A stretch of DNA of 64,000 bases from Volvox africanus (Eukaryota > Chlorophyta > Chlorophyceae > Chlamydomonadales > Volvocaceae). Position 1 is the stretch's first letter, and the number at the start of each line of letters is the position of its first letter. Under the pieces are notes generated by a model. The model was not told where the DNA came from. It saw only the letters and a program-made list of their open reading frames with translations, and searched no databases. The DNA lies in NCBI GenBank assembly GCA_030268105.1, contig BSDZ01000005.1, positions 558,001 to 622,000 of the forward strand, written 5' to 3'. Positions 59,060-64,000 of the stretch are shown here, piece after piece. Made by a program: the position numbers and the translations under genes.

Positions 59060-61622
59060 ATGACGGTCTCTGATCTTACCGATCACGAGCAACATCTTGT
59101 CAAGCAGCTCAAAGCTGAAGTGGCGCCCATCGTCGCGCAACATGCTTGCTTGAAACAGTTCTGCAATGAGCATACATATGTTCGTTACCTTCGGGCGAGG
59201 TAGGAGACAAGCGAATTATTGGATTTCAACATACTGCGAGTCGGCGGGAGTGTACGCATGGAGGATGTCAAATTTTCCGCTCTACTTTCATTATGAAGCC
59301 ATGGCTGTAGGGGATGGAATTTCCATAAGGCCTCAAGGATGCTCAAAGCAACACTTGAATGGTGAGGTCACTGCTGTATTCGTGTTACTATGTTTGGCCA
59401 CTATATTCAACCGCCAGCGCTTACGCAGGCGGTTAGAGTACAAGCCACATCTAATCAAATGGGAGGAGGTTAAGTCAGAGTCCTTATCCGGCAAGCTATG
59501 GGTCTATCACGTCCAGGATAAGGCTGGTAGGCCAATCGTCTTCATGCGCCCGCGGTGAGGCGGTCAAGGTCACGCGAAGCATAAAATTTTTGGATTGCGA
59601 ATGCATAAGGTGTCGACCTCAAATAAATCTAACGTTTCACTGGTGTTGTTTTGTGGCCATAACCGTGGTGCGTTCTGCTCGGAGGTAATAATGCTAATAT
59701 CCGGAAGGCTTTCGACGGAACTGGCCCTCACCCATTACTTACGCTTCGGAACGAAAGTGTCTCCCTGCAAACTGTTTCTGCTTTGCATGTCTGGCCCCCT
59801 GTTCATCAAATAGCAACCAGAACACGAAGGAAACGGATAAGCAGATACGCCACCTGATATACACGCTTGAGGTGGCATCGCGCCTTGCGGATAAGAGCGG
59901 TAGGTGACTGACCGGCTGACTTGCGCTCTCCGTTATACGACTTCGATGGGGGGTGGAAAGTTGATGGAGACAAAGTTCTTGCCTGCGCGAAGTCCCGGTT
60001 TGCCCAGACCACATATCCCCCGAGCCGGCTAATTATCTACTTGGTCAGCAAGCGGGTGATCCAGTGGGATTTGCGAATCAGACAGCCCAGCATCCAAGGC
60101 GCCGCCCCCTGGCTCCAGCAGAAGGCCAACTTCGGTATATATGCGGTCAGACAGCTGATAGCCCCGCATGTTGCGTTCTGCTTCCATTCTTCTGGCTTCT
60201 TGCTGTCCGCTTCTTGCCGTTGTTCAAACGCGGCATTTCCAATTCCTCGTCGCTGTTAATCCTAGAGTCCATGCAACCTGTACTTTCTCCTGTAGGAGCC
60301 CATATACCTCCAGGAGGGATACGCGTCGTAATTAGGTTGATTTCTTACGTATGCTCAAAGTGACCAAAGAACATTACATATGGATGTATACGTGTTTTTG
60401 TCTGCCCTCCCTCTGGATTCAGTTGCCCCTCAAAACAACAACAGCCAACTTGCTTGCACAGCCCCGCCCAATTACAGGGGCAGGCAAGTTCACATGGCTG
60501 CTGGACTTCAACGGATACTCTATGGCCAACGCGCCGCCGCTTAAGGTCAGCCTACATTGCAACTCCATTCTGGCCAATCACTACCCGGAGCGGCTTGGTT
60601 TGGCTTGCTGCTACCATGCGCCAATGCTGTTTTCTATGACATGGAAGGTGCGAGATGACGATTCTCAGACCAGGAGAGCCCAAATGCAAATATGTATTGG
60701 CAACTGTGGACGTAACCGATGAATATGACTCGCCATCTTCTTGACCGGGTTCGGGAAACAGCAGATCCGGGCAGAGGTGCGCTTCCACGGTGTTCAAGGG
60801 CCAGGGTCGTGTCATTCCTAAAGCGACTAACGACGAAGTTTGGAAGCGTCCGTCCGGTGCCCATTTTCTCTACCATGTACTGATGCGTGTGCTTCATTCA
60901 ATCCTTGCAGGCTGTCCAGCCATTCATCGACCCGGTTACTAAAGAGAAGATCGTCTTCGTGGACAAAGGTGGACTCGAGAACGCGCAGATGGCGGCGAGG
61001 TTGGTAGGGAGAAAGTGCGGCGTGAGGACAAGGGCGGAATCTTGCGAAGCAGATAGCGTTATAGAAGGGTAACAATCAAGGCCTCCTTGTAGGCATCAAG
61101 TGCCCCGAACAATCATGCACAACACTGCCTATGCTAGGCAGTGGTGTCTTTTCATGGATGCGTTCTTGTGTGCTCTGCCTCTGCCTGATCCCGACGAACC
61201 TTAAAACCCGATCGTCTTCCTGGTTCCCATATCTTATTTTATGTACGAAGGACGGGGCTTAGTTTGCCTCCAGACGCCCATTCCGCCACCTGTGGGGTTC
61301 CTATGGCCGGGCCAGTTATCTCCCTGAATTACAACACCTCAAATTCCTCCCCGGGCCGCTGCTTTCTTCCTGAAATTTGAAAAGGTTCGATCTCGATCAG
61401 TTGGAGCAGTGCATGGGCGGCAATATGCCTGGATGTGCGTACGACCAGGATAAGTTCACGGATAAGATGCACGTGCACGACAAGGCTGTGGCCGAAGAGC
61501 TGGAGCAGTTGCGGCTGCAGATGGCGGCGGAAGCTGCAGTAGGTGACCACCATGTGGCAGCAGAGAACGCCATTCAAGGCACAATGGAGGGCGCGGAGCA
61601 GCTCAAAGTGACAGCAAACTGA
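59060..61622 (+). CDS. CRAL-TRIO / Sec14-like lipid-transfer protein
   Basis: Six phase-consistent exons: 59060-59199, 59429-59554, 59814-59899, 60478-60647, 60911-60999 and 61385-61622, giving about 280 aa. The first exon ([20 protein letters not shown] ... [11 protein letters not shown]) is a CRAL-TRIO N-terminal helical segment. It is followed by [80 protein letters not shown] and LEQCMGGN, the normal order of a Sec14 lipid-binding domain. The tail is a short Glu/Ala/Gln-rich probable coiled helix, with stop TGA at 61620. Family members bind and exchange phospholipids or other lipids in the cytosol and on membranes. The exact ligand cannot be read from sequence. The third-exon acceptor (TAG before CAACCAG) is chosen because it alone keeps the frame and gives the family-typical RPRNxNTK. 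Confidence 0.9.
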
Positions 61623-62896
61623 GCGAGGGACTTTTTAAGGGTTATGAACGGTGAGGCTGTTGGAAAGGAGGGGGTCAAACCTTGCTTGGAAATGATCACT
61701 TGCTCTACGTTTCACCGAGTGACATATAAGTTTTAAGAGGGTCATTATGGATAGCGCCGGCGTGTTGGTGGAGGGAGGGATATGTGAAGGCAATTGTTGG
61801 AGCGCGCTGAAGCGCTGTTTAACAGAGGAAAGGTGAGGGTTGGGGAGTAGGGTTGTTTCACTGATCTTGCTGCGAGCGAAGTGCAAGCCGATAGACCGTA
61901 TTGCCCACGGCCGGCGTACCTTGCTGTGACTCGTATTTTAGCATTTCTCGAATATCCGAAGTCCACTTGTTTCATGGCTGCCCTGAGTATAGCAATGTTT
62001 GAGAGGCTGCAAAGGTAGGACTGTAGACAGGAAGGGTTTGGGTTTTAGTTAGGGCGAATTGGAAGTAACATGGTAGTCAACAGGGCATACAGCTATATGG
62101 ATGCCACAGACATATGAGATATGAGTTTATGAGTTGTGTAACGATCATAAGTAACCAAGTTGCTCAGCGCCTGGCGCTGTCAGCTCTGCAGTTCAGCACC
62201 TCGATTCCACTCCCATCCCTCGTCGCCAAGCAACTGCTGCACGACCGCAGCTCTGCCGGCGCCATGCATCGTTCATAACAAGCGCCACAAGCCTTACGCG
62301 GCAGTTCAAAATCTCCCTAACGTAGTACTGCGAGATGTGCCTCTTCATTAAAGCGCACAACTCGCCAAAGCTTTGCAACCGCTTCAGCGACCGCAGCAAC
62401 TGGTTGACTATGCCATCCTGCAGAAAAACGTCGTGTTCATCGGGTAGTGCCATACATAGTAAACGAATTTGCACTAGTGAGCCAAGGATGGCTCGGCTAC
62501 AATGCGTGCCAGCGCAACCCGCCTGTCCTTTTTCGCTTCCAGCATACTAGCACAAAAACGCAAAAACAACTAACGCGACGCGCACACGCGCACAAGCGTC
62601 TTCTTCTCATAAGGACACCGGCACACGGACTATCAACGCATCATAGCAGCAACTGTGCGCAGCTGCAAGACCCACCCGCAGGTAACTTATGCGCGTAGAA
62701 TCCCGCAGCCGCCCACACAAACCCAGTAAGCGCAGGTAAATGCAGAGAGCTACGGGTGCTCAATTCCTAACTAGCTATGGCATGTCTTCTCGTGGGCGCG
62801 AGAGAACACGGAGGCATAACTTGTAATCAGAAGCGGGAGCCGTCACCCCAATCCCAAGACGCATCGCACTAAGTCTTCAGCCCGGGGTGCTGATCA
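61623..62896. other. Convergent intergenic/3' UTR region
   Basis: Between the ends of the CRAL-TRIO gene (+) and the PP2C gene (-). No further gene is supported. Much of it is expected to be 3' UTR of the two convergent genes. Confidence 0.45.
62137..62141 (+). promoter_or_regulatory. Candidate poly(A) signal TGTAA, CRAL-TRIO gene
   Basis: TGTAA lies 515 nt after the stop codon. Position is the only support. Confidence 0.35.
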
Positions 62897-64000
62897 TTAA
62901 CTTTTTGTATCACACCTCTGCTCCTCAGCCAAACCCTTGCACCCGCATTCGATTGCTGGTTGCTGTAGCAAAGGAAGCGCAGTGCTGGCACTGCTGGCGT
63001 TCTTGTCCGCTGCGTCCGCACACGTGGCGCCCGGTGCTGGCGCGGCGCCTGGTCGCTCGCTTCGCAGGTCAACTATCACCACCGTGACGTTGTCCTTGCT
63101 ACCCCGGTCGATAGCGGCCTTCGTCAGCACGGATGCCGCGATCCGAAGTGCCGCATTGCGGGAAGCACCCTTCTCCCGTGCACGCTTGATGCAGCGGATG
63201 CACAGGTTTGTGGCTTCCTGCACGGGATCCCGATGAGCACAGCGGCCCAAAGCAAAGACAACCACGGTCAAAAATAATGTAGCATCCGCGGTTGCGCATG
63301 CGCTGTGCTGGGTGGACAGAGCAGGGTACGTTGATGGTCATGTGCTTGCCATGGCAAGAGGCCGACAAAGCCGTGAGGCTGACTGGCTTCTAAAAGCTAA
63401 AAGACGGGCCGCGAGAGGGGAATTGAACCACTCAGCTACCTGCTGCAGCGCAAGCCTCGCATGTGCTCAAAACACACAAAGCAATAATGTAATTTACGGC
63501 CGCCAAACGGTTACCCTTGGCTTGGAAAGGTTGCTTCTATTTCAGGACAAAAGACATTTACACACGCAGCAAAGAAACGACAAAAGGCCCAACGGAACTT
63601 CAGTTCATGGATGCTTTCCTGGAAAAGCAGCAAAGCCAGTACCGACGGTTTAAGCCGCCAAATGTGTTACACATGTGCACTAACCTGGCAGCCTTCCGCT
63701 GAGGAAATCCCACCCCAGACGGGCGCAAAATCGATCAGCAAGGCTTAGCCCTGCTTAGTTACCAGGCTGCCTTTCCCCGAGCCTTGGTGACTCGATAGCG
63801 TATCGCCACGAGGCATGCGAGCGCGCAGGAAACAGGGTCTCACGCACCTGGTTTGCCATGACGTCCCAGAGACCGTCGCTGGCTAGCAGGAGGAAGTCGT
63901 CATCCTCCGTGCGACACCACACCGACACCTTGAGACACACAGACGGACAAACGGACAGAAACGCAACAGGACCAGGTATAGAGTTGAGGGAAATACACCG
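62897..64000 (-). CDS. PP2C-type (PPM family) protein phosphatase, 3' part, cut by the window edge
   Basis: Minus-strand gene whose 5' exons lie beyond the right edge. Visible exons: 63928-63848, encoding VSVWCRTEDDDFLLLASDGL and then WDVMANQ, and 63217-62897, encoding EATNLCIRCIKRA ... AAIDRGSKDNVTVVIVDL and a tail. Both joins are phase 0, giving DVMANQ|EATNLC. ASDGLWDV and GSKDNVTVVIVDL are hallmark PP2C motifs 8 and 11; the Asp residues in DG and DN are metal-binding in the family. The enzyme removes phosphate from Ser/Thr with Mg/Mn. After the catalytic core comes an Ala/Ser/Pro-rich tail of about 60 aa ending in a Cys-rich stretch (ECGCKGLAEEQRC). Stop is at 62897. The stretch 63929-64000 is intron. 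Subclass cannot be assigned without the N-terminal half. Confidence 0.88.

Noticed and set aside
63400..63440. tRNA-like GGTTCAATTCC on the minus strand
   Set aside because: The T-arm-like words are present, but no matching acceptor stem or anticodon arm could be found.
4363..64000. SnRK2 kinases and a PP2C phosphatase in one window as a linked stress-hormone module
   Set aside because: PP2Cs do regulate SnRK2s in land plants, but here the genes are more than 50 kb apart with unrelated genes between, and the PP2C subclass is unknown. Proximity is most likely chance.

Overview
The window is nuclear DNA from a green alga, most likely of the volvocine/Chlamydomonas lineage. Every recognisable protein is split into many short exons with GT..AG introns. 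Three coding units carry a downstream TGTAA, the green-algal poly(A) signal. Linkers are rich in Ala, Gly and Ser. An interstitial tract of TTTTAGGG, the C. reinhardtii-type telomere unit, lies near 42.67 kb. Introns are long and full of micro- and minisatellites, and intergenic DNA is repeat-rich. No bacterial, organellar or viral genes were seen.

Layout. (1) 1.8-11.9 kb is a large imperfect inverted duplication around a pair of divergently transcribed SnRK2-like Ser/Thr kinases (minus 6314-4363, plus 7741-9775). The 3' halves, introns and 3' UTRs of the two genes are about 99% identical, while their 5' halves have diverged. An outer, older inverted repeat flanks them (1807-2273 and 11404-11870). 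(2) 12-15.5 kb has no confident gene. (3) 15536-30376 (+) is one gene of about 28 exons for a SNF2 translocase with an inserted RING finger (RAD5/HLTF/ULS1 type), an N-terminal Cys-rich cassette and SUMO-interacting-like motifs. Intron 10 holds a dispersed repeat and a perfect hairpin. (4) 30.4-35.9 kb is gene-poor repeat DNA. (5) 35894-53043 (+) is a very long gene for a TKL-type protein kinase with an acylation-like N-terminus (MGFRLFSCC), a long Ala/Gly/Ser-rich region with probable sensor (GAF-like) segments, and a kinase domain spread over at least ten small exons. Two introns inside the kinase domain are filled by a ~90-copy 7-bp satellite and a 24-bp minisatellite next to a 22-nt microexon. 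(6) 53-59 kb has no gene that I can support. (7) 59060-61622 (+) encodes a CRAL-TRIO/Sec14 lipid-transfer protein. (8) 62897 to beyond the right edge (-) is the 3' part of a PP2C-type protein phosphatase.

These genes do not form one pathway. They are ordinary nuclear genes with regulatory themes: phosphorylation (SnRK2 pair, TKL kinase), dephosphorylation (PP2C), chromatin or DNA-damage tolerance (SNF2-RING) and lipid exchange (Sec14). The most interesting features are the gene-converted inverted kinase pair, the possible SUMO-targeted SNF2-RING ligase, and the satellite-filled kinase introns. Exon boundaries were set by hand from splice-site consensus and reading-phase continuity. They have not been checked against transcripts.
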